Below are positions 17,778-28,017 of a DNA stretch of 64,000 bases, piece by piece. The notes below the pieces were generated by a model that was given only the letters and a program-made list of their open reading frames with translations, made no database searches and was not told the origin of the DNA. The DNA is taken from positions 62,001 to 126,000 of the forward strand of contig NZ_PHSN01000016.1 in NCBI RefSeq assembly GCF_002871005.1, in the 5' to 3' direction. This DNA is from Acidimangrovimonas sediminis. GTDB taxonomy: Bacteria > Pseudomonadota > Alphaproteobacteria > Rhodobacterales > Rhodobacteraceae. Positions within the stretch are counted from its first letter, which is position 1, and every line of letters starts with the position of its first letter. The position numbers and the translations under genes were made by a program.

Positions 17778-18302
17778 ATGAGCTTGGCACGCATTCTCCG
17801 CGCGGGGGTCCTGGGCGGCCTGGTCGCAACTGTGGCGGCCTGCGGCGGAATCAGCAGCGGCAACCTGTTCGGCAAGCCGAACCCGCAGCGGGTTCAGGCG
17901 ACCGAGGCGAACCCGACCGATCCGGCCGGGCTGACCGCCAAGGAAAAGATCAACAACCGGTCTTCGATCTGGGACGTCTTCGGCAAGAAGAAGAACCCCA
18001 ACACCTCGATCGAGGTGAACAAGTATATCTGGAATGCCGCGCTCGACGTGCTGAACTTCCTGCCCGTCGAATCGGTCGATCCGTTCTCGGGCGTGATCAT
18101 CACCGGCTACGGCACTCCGCCCGGCGGCGGCCGCGCCTACCGCGCGACGGTCTACGTGCAGGACCCGGCACTCGACGCGCGCTCGCTGCATGTCGCGCTG
18201 GCCACCCGGTCGGGCCCGGTCAGCGCCGCGACCCAGCGCGCGGTCGAGGATGCGATCCTGACCCGCGCCCGCCAGCTGCGCATCGCCGACGGCAAGCTCT
18301 GA
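17778..18302 (+). CDS. DUF3576 lipoprotein
   Basis: A 174-residue exported lipoprotein. The signal peptide ends in a lipobox with Cys in VAACGG, giving an acylated N-terminus. The body matches DUF3576: SIWDVFGKKKNPNTSIEVNKYIWNAA, then a domain ending in ILTRARQLRIADGKL. Function is unknown; an outer-membrane location is likely because the residue after the Cys is Gly. Two stem-loops follow. The gene is divergent from the porin, across a 272-base region. Confidence 0.85.
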   Translation: MSLARILRAGVLGGLVATVAACGGISSGNLFGKPNPQRVQATEANPTDPAGLTAKEKINNRSSIWDVFGKKKNPNTSIEVNKYIWNAALDVLNFLPVESVDPFSGVIITGYGTPPGGGRAYRATVYVQDPALDARSLHVALATRSGPVSAATQRAVEDAILTRARQLRIADGKL

Positions 18303-18312
18303 CGCCCCGGAC

Positions 18313-18337
18313 CGGCGGCCTATCATGGCCGCCGTCT
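18313..18337 (+). terminator. Stem-loop directly after the DUF3576 gene
   Basis: CGGCGGCC (18313-18320) and GGCCGCCG (18327-18334) around TATCAT, followed by TCTT. Confidence 0.6.
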
Positions 18338-18349
18338 TGCACCGGGCTG

Positions 18350-18361
18350 CCCCCCCCCCCC
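18350..18361. repeat. C12 homopolymer
   Basis: Twelve consecutive cytosines in the gap between the DUF3576 and UbiH-adjacent membrane genes. It is non-coding, so length changes would not shift a frame. Confidence 0.85.
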
Positions 18362-18362
18362 G

Positions 18363-18394
18363 ACGCCCTCGCAGCCACGCGCGAGGGCGTTTTC
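18363..18394 (+). terminator. Second terminator downstream of the DUF3576 gene
   Basis: Perfect ten-bp stem ACGCCCTCGC (18363-18372) with GCGAGGGCGT (18381-18390), followed by a short U-run (TTTTC). Confidence 0.8.
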
Positions 18395-18426
18395 ATTTCC
18401 GAATGCCGGCGCCCCGGGCCAGACCG

Positions 18427-18879
18427 CTACCTTCGCGGAGCGATCGCCCCGAACACCGCAGAGAGAAGAAGACACAGCCCCGCCGCCAGCGCCGCGGCCA
18501 CGATCGTCACCCCGGCCATCAGGTTACCCGCCAGGATTGGCGCCAGGGCGGAGCCGAAGATCGTTCCGAACGGGTTGTGCCCGGTCGCGGCCCCAGCCGA
18601 CTGCCCCGAGCGCATCGCAAGCACGGCCAGCGGGAGTGCGCCCAGACCAAGCGACAGGCCCAGAACGGCAAAGCCCCGACTGGCCCGGACGACCGGCCCG
18701 GCGCCGCGCGCGATCAGGCCCTGACCCAGCACCATGGCGGCCATCGCGGCGACAAGCGCCCCCATGCCCGACAGCACCGGGTCCAGCCCCGCGCCGATCC
18801 CGAGCGCAAGCGCCACGCGCCCCCACCACAGGCCAAGCGCCACCGTGAAGACCAGTGTCACCGAAAGCGCCGCCGCCAT
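18427..18879 (-). CDS. Small polytopic membrane protein next to the Ubi hydroxylase
   Basis: A 150-residue Ala/Leu/Gly-rich protein with about four predicted transmembrane helices, starting MAAALSVTLVFTVALGLWWG. I do not recognise a named family. It begins nine bases after the stop of the Ubi-family hydroxylase gene with GAGGT before its ATG, so it is probably the second gene of that operon. A link to quinone metabolism is only an inference from that position. Confidence 0.65.
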   Translation of the reverse strand: MAAALSVTLVFTVALGLWWGRVALALGIGAGLDPVLSGMGALVAAMAAMVLGQGLIARGAGPVVRASRGFAVLGLSLGLGALPLAVLAMRSGQSAGAATGHNPFGTIFGSALAPILAGNLMAGVTIVAAALAAGLCLLLSAVFGAIAPRR

Positions 18880-18888
18880 CGGCCGACC

Positions 18889-20130
18889 TCAGATCGCCTG
18901 GCCGCGCAGAAGCCGCGGCACCTCGCCCGACAGCCCCGCGGCCTCGCGGATGAAGCGCCGGCGCAGCCCCGGCAGCGCGCTCACCGCGCCCAACCCCAGG
19001 TCGCGCACCCCGCGCAGCAGCGGGTTGTCGTTGGAAAACACCCGGTTCACCGTGTCCATCCCCAGCGCCAGCAGTGTCGAATCGAACCGACGCCAGCGCT
19101 GGTAACGTTCCAGCACGTCGAGCGCGCCGATATCCTCGCCCCGCCGCTGCGCCTCGACCAGCACCTCGGCCAGCGCGCCCACGTCGCGCAGCCCCAGGTT
19201 CAGCCCCTGCCCGGCGATCGGATGCACCCCGTGCGCGGCATCGCCCACCAGCGCCAGCCGCGGCGCGACATAGGAATTCGCCAGCGTCAGGCTCAGCGGA
19301 TAGGTATAGCGCTTGCCGACCAGCCGGATCCCGCCCAAGTAATCGCCGACCCTCAGCCGCAGCGCCTCCAGATACGCCGTGTCATCCAGCGACTGGATCG
19401 CCTTCGCCGTCTCGTCCCGCTCCGACCAGACGATCGCGGTACGGTTGCCCGGCAGCGGCAGCATCGCCAGCGGCCCCGACGGCATGAAGAACTGCTGCGC
19501 GATGCCGTGATGCGGCAGGTCATGCTCGATCGCGCAGACCAGCGCGGTCTGGCCATAGCCCCAACCGGTGCGGCGAATCCCCGCCCGCACCGCGGTGCCC
19601 GAGGCCCGCCCGTCGCACCCCGCCAGCACCCGCCCGCGCACCGCGCGACCCGAGGCCAGCGTCACCCGCGCCTCGCCCGCGTCGATTTCCTGCGCGACGA
19701 CGGTTTCGCCCGACAGCCGGGTGATCCCCGGCTCGGCCGCCATCGCCTCGATCAGCGCCCCGCGCAGGAACCGGTCCTCGAGCATGAAGCCCATCGGCCC
19801 CTCCTCGATCTCGCCCGACTCGAAATGCAGGAACAGCGGTGCGGGGCCTTCGCCCGCGCGCCCGTCCGAGGCCTTTACCTCGTTGATCGGCTGCGCCCTG
19901 TCGGCAACCCGCGACCAGAGCCCCAGCACCGCCAGCATGCGCTGCGATGCCAGCGCGAGCGCGTAGGCCCGGCCGTCGAAATCCTCGGCCGCCCGCGCGG
20001 CCTCCGGCAGCGCGTCGATCACCACCGTGCGCAGCCCCGACTGCGCCAGCGCCAGTGCCAGCGCCGGCCCGTTCAGCCCGCCGCCGACGACGATGACGTC
20101 GTGAAGCCCGTCCTCGTTGGATCCGTCCAT
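18889..20130 (-). CDS. UbiH/UbiF/VisC-family FAD-dependent hydroxylase
   Basis: A 413-residue flavin monooxygenase that hydroxylates the aromatic ring of ubiquinone intermediates. FAD-binding GGGLNGPALA is at the N-terminus, the DG motif appears as CDGRASGTAVR, and GDAAHGVHPIAGQGLNLG is the second FAD motif. Start at ATG 20130, preceded by GGAGG; the open frame further upstream is not protein-like. Which ring position it hydroxylates cannot be decided from sequence alone. The neighbouring polyprenyl synthase gene supplies the side chain of the same cofactor. Confidence 0.9.
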   Translation of the reverse strand: MDGSNEDGLHDVIVVGGGLNGPALALALAQSGLRTVVIDALPEAARAAEDFDGRAYALALASQRMLAVLGLWSRVADRAQPINEVKASDGRAGEGPAPLFLHFESGEIEEGPMGFMLEDRFLRGALIEAMAAEPGITRLSGETVVAQEIDAGEARVTLASGRAVRGRVLAGCDGRASGTAVRAGIRRTGWGYGQTALVCAIEHDLPHHGIAQQFFMPSGPLAMLPLPGNRTAIVWSERDETAKAIQSLDDTAYLEALRLRVGDYLGGIRLVGKRYTYPLSLTLANSYVAPRLALVGDAAHGVHPIAGQGLNLGLRDVGALAEVLVEAQRRGEDIGALDVLERYQRWRRFDSTLLALGMDTVNRVFSNDNPLLRGVRDLGLGAVSALPGLRRRFIREAAGLSGEVPRLLRGQAI

Positions 20131-20348
20131 CAGATGCCTCCTTGCCCCTTCCCCGTCATCTCGGCCCGAATGCGCCGGGGGGTGCCGGGGACCGCGGTTT
20201 TTGGAATGCGACCCCAACAATGTGGTCGCCGCAATTTGGTCCCCCGAATGGGGCCCCGCAATGTTGCCGCAACTATGCCCCCTTCACCGGGATTGTCCAT
20301 CCGCGCCCCTGCGGCTACCGTCGCGCCGAACAGGCGAAAGGGCAGAGC

Positions 20349-21680
20349 ATGGAAGACTGGCTTCGGATGAGCGCATCGGATCTCGGGCGCGGGATCGGCG
20401 CGGGGCGCATCGACCCGGTCGCACTGACCCAGGCCTTCCTCGACGCGATCGCGGCCCACCCTGACAGCGACAGGATCTATGCCCGCGTCACCGCGCCGCG
20501 GGCGCTGGCCGAGGCCGGCGCCGCCCGCGCGCGGGCCGTCGCGGGCCAGCGTACCGGCTTGCTCGACGGCGTGCCGATCTCGTGGAAGGATCTCTTCGAC
20601 AGTGCCGGCGTCGCCACCGAGGCAGGATCCGCCCTGCTCGAGGGCCGCACCCCGAAGGCCGACGCCCGCGTGCTCTCGGTGGCGACGCTGGGCGGCTCGG
20701 TCTGCCTCGGCAAGACCCACATGTCGGAACTCGCCTTCTCGGGCCTCGGGCTGAACCCGGTCACCGCCACGCCGCCCTGCATCAACGACCCCGCGGCCGT
20801 GCCCGGCGGATCCTCGTCCGGCGCCGCCGCCTCGGTGGCCTTCGGGCTCGCGGCCGCGGCGATCGGCTCGGACACCGGCGGATCGGTACGCATCCCCGCC
20901 GCCTGGAACGACCTCGTGGGCCTCAAGACCGGCCATGGCCGCGTCAGCCTCGACGGCGTCGTGCCGCTGTGCGAGACCTTCGACACCGTGGGCCCGCTGA
21001 CCCGCACGGTCGAGGACGCGGCCGAGGTGCTCGCGCTGATCGAGGGCGGGGCGCCCGCAGATCTGAAGGGCGCCACCCTCTCGGGCGCCCGCCTCGCGAT
21101 CCTCGACACCGTGGCGCTCGACGACCTGCGCGCCGAACCGGCGAAAGGCTTCGAAACCGCCTGCGACCGGCTCGCCCGCGCGGGGGCCACGATCGACCGG
21201 ATCCAGGCGCCCGAGGTGGCCGAGGCGATGGGCCTCGCCGGCGCGCTCTTCACCGCCGAGGCCTATGGCATCTGGTCCGAGGTGATCGAGGCGGCGCCGG
21301 ACAAGATGTTCGCGCGCATCCTCGAACGCTTCCGCGGCGGCGCAGACACCGCGGCGGCGGATTACGTCGCCGGCTGGCGCCGCCTGCGCACCCTGCGCGC
21401 GGCCTGGACCGCCCGGGTCGCCGGCTACGACGCGATCATCCTGCCAAGCGCCCCGAACCTCCCGCCCGAGGCCGCAAGGCTGATGACCGACGACCGCTAT
21501 TATGTCACCGAGAACCTGCTGACCCTGCGCAACACCCGGATCGGCAACCTGATGGGCAGCGCCGGCCTGACGCTCCCCACCGGGGTACCCTCGACCGGCA
21601 TCCAGTTCCTCGGCCTGCCGATGAGCGAGGAACGCCTCCTCCGACTCGGCGCCGCCGCCGAAAGGGCGCTGCCCGGCTGA
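20349..21680 (+). CDS. Amidase-signature family hydrolase
   Basis: A 443-residue amidase with the full Ser-cisSer-Lys catalytic set: Lys in PISWKDLF, the Gly/Ser-rich loop PGGSSSGAAAS and the nucleophile region GSDTGGSVRIPA. It hydrolyses amide bonds, but the substrate is unknown; it lacks the features and gatAB context expected of GatA. ATG at 20349 is the first Met after AAAGGGCAGAGC. Followed by dispersed repeat copy B and the DapC-like gene. Confidence 0.88.
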   Translation: MEDWLRMSASDLGRGIGAGRIDPVALTQAFLDAIAAHPDSDRIYARVTAPRALAEAGAARARAVAGQRTGLLDGVPISWKDLFDSAGVATEAGSALLEGRTPKADARVLSVATLGGSVCLGKTHMSELAFSGLGLNPVTATPPCINDPAAVPGGSSSGAAASVAFGLAAAAIGSDTGGSVRIPAAWNDLVGLKTGHGRVSLDGVVPLCETFDTVGPLTRTVEDAAEVLALIEGGAPADLKGATLSGARLAILDTVALDDLRAEPAKGFETACDRLARAGATIDRIQAPEVAEAMGLAGALFTAEAYGIWSEVIEAAPDKMFARILERFRGGADTAAADYVAGWRRLRTLRAAWTARVAGYDAIILPSAPNLPPEAARLMTDDRYYVTENLLTLRNTRIGNLMGSAGLTLPTGVPSTGIQFLGLPMSEERLLRLGAAAERALPG

Positions 21681-21705
21681 CGCGGGCCCGGCGCACACCC
21701 TGCTC

Positions 21706-21755
21706 TTCTTCTGAGCGGAAATATCCCGGGGGTGCAGGGGGCAGCGCCCCCGCCG
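21706..21755 (+). repeat. Dispersed hairpin repeat, copy B
   Basis: TTCTTCTGAGCGGAAATATCC, then CGGGGGTGCA and a stem GGGGGC/GCCCCC with loop AGC (21737-21751). Same 21-base head as copies A and D, in the gap after the amidase gene. Confidence 0.88.
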
Positions 21756-21912
21756 GCCCTGCCATCGCCGCCCGAATCACCCGCTCGGCGAAAAAGCCAC
21801 AATCAAGTCATATAACTGCCCGGAACCGGGGCGTTTTTCTGGACCCCGCGCGCGGGAGCCGGTACATTGAACTCTGAAACGGGGCGAGATGATCCCGGTC
21901 ACGAGGCAGCAC

Positions 21913-23094
21913 ATGGCATTTCCAGAGCGGTTTTCGAACCTGCCTGATTACGCATTCCCGCGTCTTAGGACGCTTCTCGACTCGCACCAGCCGGGCGGGC
22001 CGCAGATCGCCATGACGATCGGAGAGCCGCGGCATGCGCAGCCGCCCTTCGTGGGCGAGGTGCTCGCGGCCAACCTCGAGGGTTTCGGCAAGTATCCCCC
22101 GAACGACGGCACGCCGGAGCTTCTGTCAGCGATCACCGGGTGGATCGGGCGCCGCTTCGGCACGCTCCTCGATCCCGCCAGCCAGGTGATGACGCTGAAC
22201 GGCACCCGCGAGGGGCTGTTCAACGCGGCCCTCGCGCTCTGCCCCGAGACCAAGGGCGGCAAGACCCCGGCGGTGCTGCTGCCGAACCCGTTCTACGGGG
22301 TCTACGCGTTCTCGGCGCTGGCGCTGGGGGCCGAGCCCGTCTACCTGCCCGCGACCGCGGCGACCGGCTTCCTTCCCGACTACGCGGGCCTGCCCGCCGA
22401 GGTGCTGGACCGCACCGCGATCGCCTATCTCTGCACGCCCTCGAATCCGCAGGGCGCGGTGGCCTCGCCCGAATACCTCGCCGACCTTTTGGATCTCGCG
22501 GAGAAGCACGACTTCATCGTCTTCGCCGACGAATGCTATTCCGAGATCTGGCGGACCGCGCCGCCGACCGGCGCGCTGTCGGTGGCCCGCGCGCGCGGTG
22601 CCGACCCCGAGCGGCTGTTCGTCTTCCACTCGCTGTCGAAGCGGTCGAACCTGCCCGGGCTGCGGTCGGGTTTCGTGGCTGGCGGCGCGAAGGGCATGGT
22701 GCAGATCAAGCGCGTGCGCGCCTATTCCGGCGCGCCCCTGCCCCTGCCGCTGCAGCGGGTGGCCGAGCGGGCCTGGGGCGACGAGACCCATGTCGAGGCC
22801 TCGCGCGCGATCTACCAGGAGAAGTTCCGTGTCGCGGACCGGGTCTTCGCGGGCGTCCAGGGTTACCAGGGGCCCGAAGGCGGCTTCTTCCTCTGGCTGC
22901 CGGTCGACGACGGCGAGGCCGCGGCGCTCAGGCTCTGGCAGGAGACCGGCGTGCGGGTCCTGCCGGGCGCCTATCTCGCGCGCGAGGTGGGCGGCGAGAA
23001 CCCCGGCAAGGGATACATCCGGGTCGCGATGGTGGCCCCAACAGACGAAATGCAGCGCGGACTGACCCTCCTCCGCGACTGCCTCTACGGGTAA
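21913..23094 (+). CDS. dapC: Class I/II aminotransferase, probable N-succinyldiaminopimelate aminotransferase
   Basis: A 393-residue fold-type I PLP aminotransferase. The PLP Lys is in [15 protein letters not shown], preceded by the Asn/Pro and Asp/Tyr cofactor motifs CTPSNPQG and ADECYSEIW. The [15 protein letters not shown] stretch is characteristic of DapC-type enzymes, which act in lysine and peptidoglycan diaminopimelate synthesis. It lies 13 bases before ftsK, with which it may be co-transcribed. The aminotransferase call is sure; the DapC specificity is moderately sure. Confidence 0.8.
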   Translation: MAFPERFSNLPDYAFPRLRTLLDSHQPGGPQIAMTIGEPRHAQPPFVGEVLAANLEGFGKYPPNDGTPELLSAITGWIGRRFGTLLDPASQVMTLNGTREGLFNAALALCPETKGGKTPAVLLPNPFYGVYAFSALALGAEPVYLPATAATGFLPDYAGLPAEVLDRTAIAYLCTPSNPQGAVASPEYLADLLDLAEKHDFIVFADECYSEIWRTAPPTGALSVARARGADPERLFVFHSLSKRSNLPGLRSGFVAGGAKGMVQIKRVRAYSGAPLPLPLQRVAERAWGDETHVEASRAIYQEKFRVADRVFAGVQGYQGPEGGFFLWLPVDDGEAAALRLWQETGVRVLPGAYLAREVGGENPGKGYIRVAMVAPTDEMQRGLTLLRDCLYG

Positions 23095-23107
23095 GGTGAG
23101 GACAGGC

Positions 23108-26100
23108 ATGGCTTCCTATCAGATCAGACAGCGCGATCCGCTTCTCGACCAGAAGATGCAGGCGATCCTCGAAAGACGCGGCCGCGAACTGGTCGGCGTC
23201 GGCATGGTGTTCGTGGCGTTCCTGATGGCGCTCATCCTCGGTTCCTATGCCGCAGGCGATCCGGGCTGGATGGCCGCGACCGACGGGCCGACGCAGAACC
23301 TTCTGGGCCGGTTCGGCGCCACCATCGCCTCGCCGCTGGTGATCATCGCCGGCCGGGGGGCCTGGGGGATCGTCGTCGTGCTGGCGGTCTGGGGGCTGCG
23401 CTTCATCCTGCACCGCGGATCGGACCGGGCGCTGAACCGGGTGATCTTCGCCCCGATCGCCGTGGCGGTTCTGTCGGTCTATGCCTCGACCCTCGCGCCC
23501 GGCGCCGACTGGCACCACAGCTTTGGCCTTGGCGGCCTGTTCGGCGATACCGTGCTGGGCGCGGTGCTGGGCCTCGTGCCGTTCGGCGCGGCCTTCGGGC
23601 TGAAGCTGATGTCGCTGATCAGCGCTGCCGGGGTGATCGTGCTGGGCCTCTTCGTCACCGGCTTCGACCGGTCCGAAGTGAAGGTTCTGACCCGCTTCCT
23701 GCTGCTCGGCGTGGTCCTTCTCTATGCCGGGATCCTCAGGGCGATGGGCCGCACCGCCTCGGGCAGCGCGGGTTTTGCCGTCGCCGCCGCGCAGCGCCGC
23801 CGCGACCGCCGTGCCGAGGCGGCGGAGGAACGCGCGAACGCGCCGCGTGGCCGAGCCGCGCGCCAGGCCGCCGGCGAAACCTCACTGCGCCCCGAACCGA
23901 TGGTCGTGGGCACCCGCGCCGCCGGTTCTCCGCTGCGCCGCCTCGTCGAGGCCCGCGAGGAGGAGCAGGACGAGCTGATCGACGATACCGCGCAAGACGA
24001 CTGGGCCCCCGAGGACTATGCGCCCCGCAGCCCGGCCCCCCGTGGTCAGGCTCCCCGCCCCCATGCCACCGCGCCCGAGGAGGCCGCACCGCAGGCCGGG
24101 TCGCAGAAGGGGTCGTTCCTGTCGCGCATGCCGGGCCTCGTGAAGCGCGCCCCCGCGCCCGAGCCGGAGCTGGTGGCGCATAATGCCGACTGGGACGGTG
24201 ACGCGCCCAGCGAGGATCGCATCCGCGCCCGCATCACCAGCGCGATCCACGCCCGGTCACAAGCCCGCCCCGAGCCGGTCGCACCGGTGCGCGAAGAACC
24301 GGCCGTGACGATCCCCGAGGACGTCGCGCCGCGGTTCCGCCTGCCGCGTTTTGGCGCCGGCAAGGCCAATCGCGCCGAATCCCGGGCCGAACCGCCGCTG
24401 ACCTCCGCCGGCCGGGCCGAGCCCCCGGTGACCGCGGCGACCGCCGCCGCCGCCGCACCCGCGGCCTCTTCCGCCGTCAGCCGCGCGGTTGGCGCCGCCC
24501 TTGCGCGTGGCCCGAAGCAGCGCCCTGGCCCCGCCCCCATGGCCGTCGACGTCGAGATCCCCGAAGGCGATTACCTCCCCGAGGACCACGGCGCCTACGA
24601 CACCGCCGCGCGCCCGGATTATGCCACCCTCGGCTATGACGCGCAGGGGTATGACACCCAGACATATAACGCGCAGGGGTACGACGACCGCGGCCACCAC
24701 GAATACGCCGCCGAGGACGCCGAGATGGCCCGGGGCGCGGCCCCCTCCCCTGCCGTCGTCCATGCCGACGAGGAGGATTACCCCTACGGCATCGGCGACC
24801 AGTCGGACGAACCCTATGACGACGGCTACGACGCGGCCAGCTTCGACGCGGGCTACGACCCGTCGACGCAGGCGCCCACGCCGGTTGCCGCCCCGCGCGT
24901 GCCCGCGCCCGAGCCCAAGCGCGTGGTCCAGCACGCCCTGCGCAAGCCCGCCCCGCCCTCGCGGCAGGCGGTTGCCGAGGCCCAGCCCACGCTGCGGTTC
25001 GAGGAAAGCCGGCACCCGGCCTACGAGCATCCGCCGCTCAGCCTGCTGACCAACCCCGCCGAGATCGAGCGTCATCACCTCTCGGACGAGGCGCTCGAGG
25101 AAAACGCGCGGATGCTGGAAACCGTGCTCGACGATTACGGCGTGAAGGGCGAGATCGTCAGCGTCCGCCCCGGCCCCGTGGTCACGATGTACGAGCTTGA
25201 ACCGGCGCCGGGCCTCAAGGCCAGCCGCGTGATCGGTCTGGCCGACGACATCGCGCGGTCGATGTCGGCGCTGTCGGCGCGGGTTTCCACCGTGCCGGGC
25301 CGCTCGGTCATCGGGATCGAACTGCCCAACGCCAACCGCGAGAAGGTGGTGCTGCGCGAGATCCTCGCCAGCCGCGATTTCGGCGACAGCCACCTGCGGC
25401 TGCCGCTGGCGCTTGGCAAGGACATCGGCGGCGGATCGGTCGTGGCCAACCTCGCCAAGATGCCCCACCTGCTGATCGCCGGGACCACCGGCTCGGGCAA
25501 GTCGGTGGCGATCAACACGATGATCCTGTCGCTCCTCTACAAGCTGACGCCCGAGGAATGCCGGCTGATCATGATCGACCCGAAGATGCTGGAACTGTCG
25601 GTCTACGACGGCATCCCGCACCTTCTGTCGCCGGTCGTGACCGACCCCAAGAAGGCTGTCGTCGCCCTCAAGTGGGTCGTGGGCGAGATGGAAGAGCGCT
25701 ACCGCAAGATGTCCAAGATGGGCGTGCGCAACATCGAGGGTTACAACGGCCGCGTGAAAGAGGCGCTGGACCGTGGCGAGATGTTCAAGCGCACGATCCA
25801 GACCGGGTTCGACGAGGACACGGGCGAGCCGGTGTTCGAGACCGAGGAGTTCCAGCCGAAATCCTTCCCCTACATCGTCGTCATCGTCGACGAGATGGCC
25901 GATTTGATGATGGTCGCGGGGAAAGAGATCGAGGCCTGCATCCAGCGTCTTGCCCAGATGGCGCGGGCGTCGGGCATCCACCTGATCATGGCGACGCAGC
26001 GGCCCTCGGTCGACGTCATCACCGGCACGATCAAGGCGAACTTCCCCACCCGGATCTCGTTCCAGGTGACCTCCAAGATCGACAGCCGCACCATCCTGGG

Positions 26101-26527
26101 CGAACAGGGCGCGGAACAGCTGCTGGGCATGGGCGACATGCTCTACATGGCCGGCGGCTCGCGCATCACCCGCGTCCACGGGCCCTTCGTCAGCGACGAG
26201 GAAGTCGAGGACATCGTCAACCACCTGAAAAGCTTCGGCCCGCCGGAATACATGTCGGGCGTGGTCGAGGGGCCGGAGGACGACAAGGCCGACGACATCG
26301 ACGCGGTGCTGGGCCTCGGCGGCAATACCGACAGCGAGGATGCGCTGTACGATCAGGCGGTCGCGGTGGTGCTCAAGGATCGCAAGGTGTCCACCTCCTA
26401 CATCCAGCGCAAGCTGGCGATCGGCTACAACAAGGCCGCGCGCCTGGTGGAGCAGATGGAGGAGAACGGCCTCGTCAGCCCCGCGAACCACGTGGGCAAG
26501 CGCGAGATCCTGGTACCGGAACAGTAA
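23108..26527 (+). CDS. ftsK: DNA translocase FtsK
   Basis: A 1139-residue division-linked DNA pump that resolves chromosome dimers at the septum. Four transmembrane helices fall within residues 25-220, then a long Ala/Pro/Glu-rich linker to about 650 with a local tandem YDxQGYD repeat. The motor has Walker A GTTGSGKS (about 794-801) and Walker [14 protein letters not shown] winged-helix gamma domain (about 1075-1139; [20 protein letters not shown]) reads KOPS sites. ATG at 23108; a GTG twelve bases earlier is less likely. A strong terminator follows. Confidence 0.96.
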   Translation: MASYQIRQRDPLLDQKMQAILERRGRELVGVGMVFVAFLMALILGSYAAGDPGWMAATDGPTQNLLGRFGATIASPLVIIAGRGAWGIVVVLAVWGLRFILHRGSDRALNRVIFAPIAVAVLSVYASTLAPGADWHHSFGLGGLFGDTVLGAVLGLVPFGAAFGLKLMSLISAAGVIVLGLFVTGFDRSEVKVLTRFLLLGVVLLYAGILRAMGRTASGSAGFAVAAAQRRRDRRAEAAEERANAPRGRAARQAAGETSLRPEPMVVGTRAAGSPLRRLVEAREEEQDELIDDTAQDDWAPEDYAPRSPAPRGQAPRPHATAPEEAAPQAGSQKGSFLSRMPGLVKRAPAPEPELVAHNADWDGDAPSEDRIRARITSAIHARSQARPEPVAPVREEPAVTIPEDVAPRFRLPRFGAGKANRAESRAEPPLTSAGRAEPPVTAATAAAAAPAASSAVSRAVGAALARGPKQRPGPAPMAVDVEIPEGDYLPEDHGAYDTAARPDYATLGYDAQGYDTQTYNAQGYDDRGHHEYAAEDAEMARGAAPSPAVVHADEEDYPYGIGDQSDEPYDDGYDAASFDAGYDPSTQAPTPVAAPRVPAPEPKRVVQHALRKPAPPSRQAVAEAQPTLRFEESRHPAYEHPPLSLLTNPAEIERHHLSDEALEENARMLETVLDDYGVKGEIVSVRPGPVVTMYELEPAPGLKASRVIGLADDIARSMSALSARVSTVPGRSVIGIELPNANREKVVLREILASRDFGDSHLRLPLALGKDIGGGSVVANLAKMPHLLIAGTTGSGKSVAINTMILSLLYKLTPEECRLIMIDPKMLELSVYDGIPHLLSPVVTDPKKAVVALKWVVGEMEERYRKMSKMGVRNIEGYNGRVKEALDRGEMFKRTIQTGFDEDTGEPVFETEEFQPKSFPYIVVIVDEMADLMMVAGKEIEACIQRLAQMARASGIHLIMATQRPSVDVITGTIKANFPTRISFQVTSKIDSRTILGEQGAEQLLGMGDMLYMAGGSRITRVHGPFVSDEEVEDIVNHLKSFGPPEYMSGVVEGPEDDKADDIDAVLGLGGNTDSEDALYDQAVAVVLKDRKVSTSYIQRKLAIGYNKAARLVEQMEENGLVSPANHVGKREILVPEQ

Positions 26528-26555
26528 CCGCCCTCCCCTGCCGGAGCGTGACACG

Positions 26556-26584
26556 CCGGGGCCTTCGGGCCCCGGTTTTCTTTT
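26556..26584 (+). terminator. Rho-independent terminator of ftsK
   Basis: CCGGGGCC (26556-26563), TTCG loop, GGCCCCGG (26568-26575), then TTTTCTTTT. Confidence 0.95.
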
Positions 26585-26630
26585 GCGCGGGTCAACCGGC
26601 GCGATCCTGCGGGGTACGCCCGTTCGCCCC

Positions 26631-26706
26631 CGACCCACGACCTCCCGACCCACGACCTCCCGACCCACGACCTCCCGACCCACGACCTCCCGGCCCGCGA
26701 CCTTCC
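26631..26706. repeat. 15-bp tandem repeat, four exact copies plus one degenerate
   Basis: CGACCCACGACCTCC at 26631, 26646, 26661 and 26676, followed by a diverged fifth copy (CGGCCCGCGACCTTCC). It lies between the ftsK terminator and the APC-like gene, about 80 bases upstream of its GTG start. Confidence 0.95.
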
Positions 26707-26786
26707 CGGCCCTTGAACCAACGGCGCGCCCGTGCGTTAAGCCGGGATGGGCCACCTTCCGGCCCGACCCACGAGGATGACGCCGC

Positions 26787-27989
26787 GTGACCACCGACAT
26801 CGCCGTCCTGATCGCCTGCGCCCTCGTCGGGGCCGTCTTCGCCTTTCCCCGCATCGCCCGCTGTCAGCTCTGGCGCGCCTCGATCACGCCACTCGCATCG
26901 ATCATCGGGTCGGGCTTCCTCGTCCTCGGGCCGATCCTGATGGACAAGTTCGGCTGGGCCGCGCCTTTCGTCATGGCCGCGCTCTGCCTCGGCGCCTGGG
27001 CCTTCGGGGCGGCGATCCGCTTCAACATGGCCGACGGCGCCGAGGAGAACGCGAACCAGACCCGCGCCGAGAACTGGGTCGATACCGCCTCGCAATGGGC
27101 GCTGGCCTTCGCCTACGTGATCTCGGTCGCCTATTACCTCAACCTGTTCGGCGGCTTCGCCGTCTCGCTCACCCCGGTCGATGGTGACATCGCCGCCCAT
27201 GTGGTGACCACCGCGGTCTTCGCCCTGATCCTCGGCGTGGGCTTCACCCGCGGGTTCAAGTGGCTGGAATGGATGGAATACGGCTCCGTCTCGGTGAAGC
27301 TCGCGATCATCGCGGGCCTGCTGGTCGGGCTTGGCTTCTTCTTCGGTGACAAGATCTCGGCCGACGCCCTGACCTTCGAGACGCCGCAGATCGGCGGCTG
27401 GCAGGCGATCGCCCTCGGCTTCGGCCTGATCGTCACGGTGCAGGGGTTCGAGACGTCGCGCTACCTGGGCGACAGCTATGACCGCAAGATGCGCATCCGG
27501 TCGATGCGGATCGCGCAGATCGTCGCGGCGGTGATCTACATGATCTACATCCTGCTTATGGCCTATGCCTTCAAGGCCGACAGCGTGCCGTTGAAGGAAA
27601 CCGCGATCATCGACCTGATGAAGCAGGTCTCGCCCCTCCTGCCGGTCCTGCTGGTGGTTGCCGCGCTCAGCGCGCAGTTCTCGGCGGCGGTGGCCGATAC
27701 CGGCGGCGCCGGCGGCCTGGTGGAGGAGCTGACGCGGCGGCGGCTGACCCCGCGCAAGGCCTATGCCGTGCTGGGGGTGCTGGGGATCGCGCTGACCTGG
27801 ACGACCGACATCTTCCAGATCATCGCCTATGCCTCGCGCGCCTTTGCCGCCTACTACGCGCTGCAGGCGGCGATCGCCGCGATGCGGGCGCGGCGCCGGC
27901 ACGACGGCCTTCTGACCGGGGTCTTCGCGGGGCTGGCCGTGCTGGGGACGGCGATCGTGATCTTCGGCACCCCGGCCGAGGGGGGCTAG
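26787..27989 (+). CDS. APC-superfamily-like integral membrane protein
   Basis: A 400-residue protein with about ten to twelve hydrophobic helices. The N-terminal ITPLASIIGSGFLVLGPIL resembles the first Gly-rich helix of amino-acid/polyamine/organocation transporters, and GLIVTVQGFETSRYLG is like the conserved sixth helix region. I do not recognise a specific substrate. Start is GTG at 26787, with GAGGA eleven bases upstream. It converges on the selD fusion with only 28 bases between stops, so shared expression is not implied. Cation, amino acid or anion transport is possible. Confidence 0.6.
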   Translation: MTTDIAVLIACALVGAVFAFPRIARCQLWRASITPLASIIGSGFLVLGPILMDKFGWAAPFVMAALCLGAWAFGAAIRFNMADGAEENANQTRAENWVDTASQWALAFAYVISVAYYLNLFGGFAVSLTPVDGDIAAHVVTTAVFALILGVGFTRGFKWLEWMEYGSVSVKLAIIAGLLVGLGFFFGDKISADALTFETPQIGGWQAIALGFGLIVTVQGFETSRYLGDSYDRKMRIRSMRIAQIVAAVIYMIYILLMAYAFKADSVPLKETAIIDLMKQVSPLLPVLLVVAALSAQFSAAVADTGGAGGLVEELTRRRLTPRKAYAVLGVLGIALTWTTDIFQIIAYASRAFAAYYALQAAIAAMRARRRHDGLLTGVFAGLAVLGTAIVIFGTPAEGG

Positions 27990-28017
27990 ACCACCGGCGC
28001 CCTGGACCATCGGCGCC

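Noticed and set aside
26600-26710. CRISPR array
   Set aside because: The tandem units are contiguous 15-mers with no spacers; no cas genes are in the window.
26600-26790. Apparent Pro-rich peptide repeat (DPRPP) in an open frame over the 15-bp tandem array
   Set aside because: It lies downstream of the ftsK terminator in a frame that shadows ftsK; the repeat is better explained as non-coding slippage.
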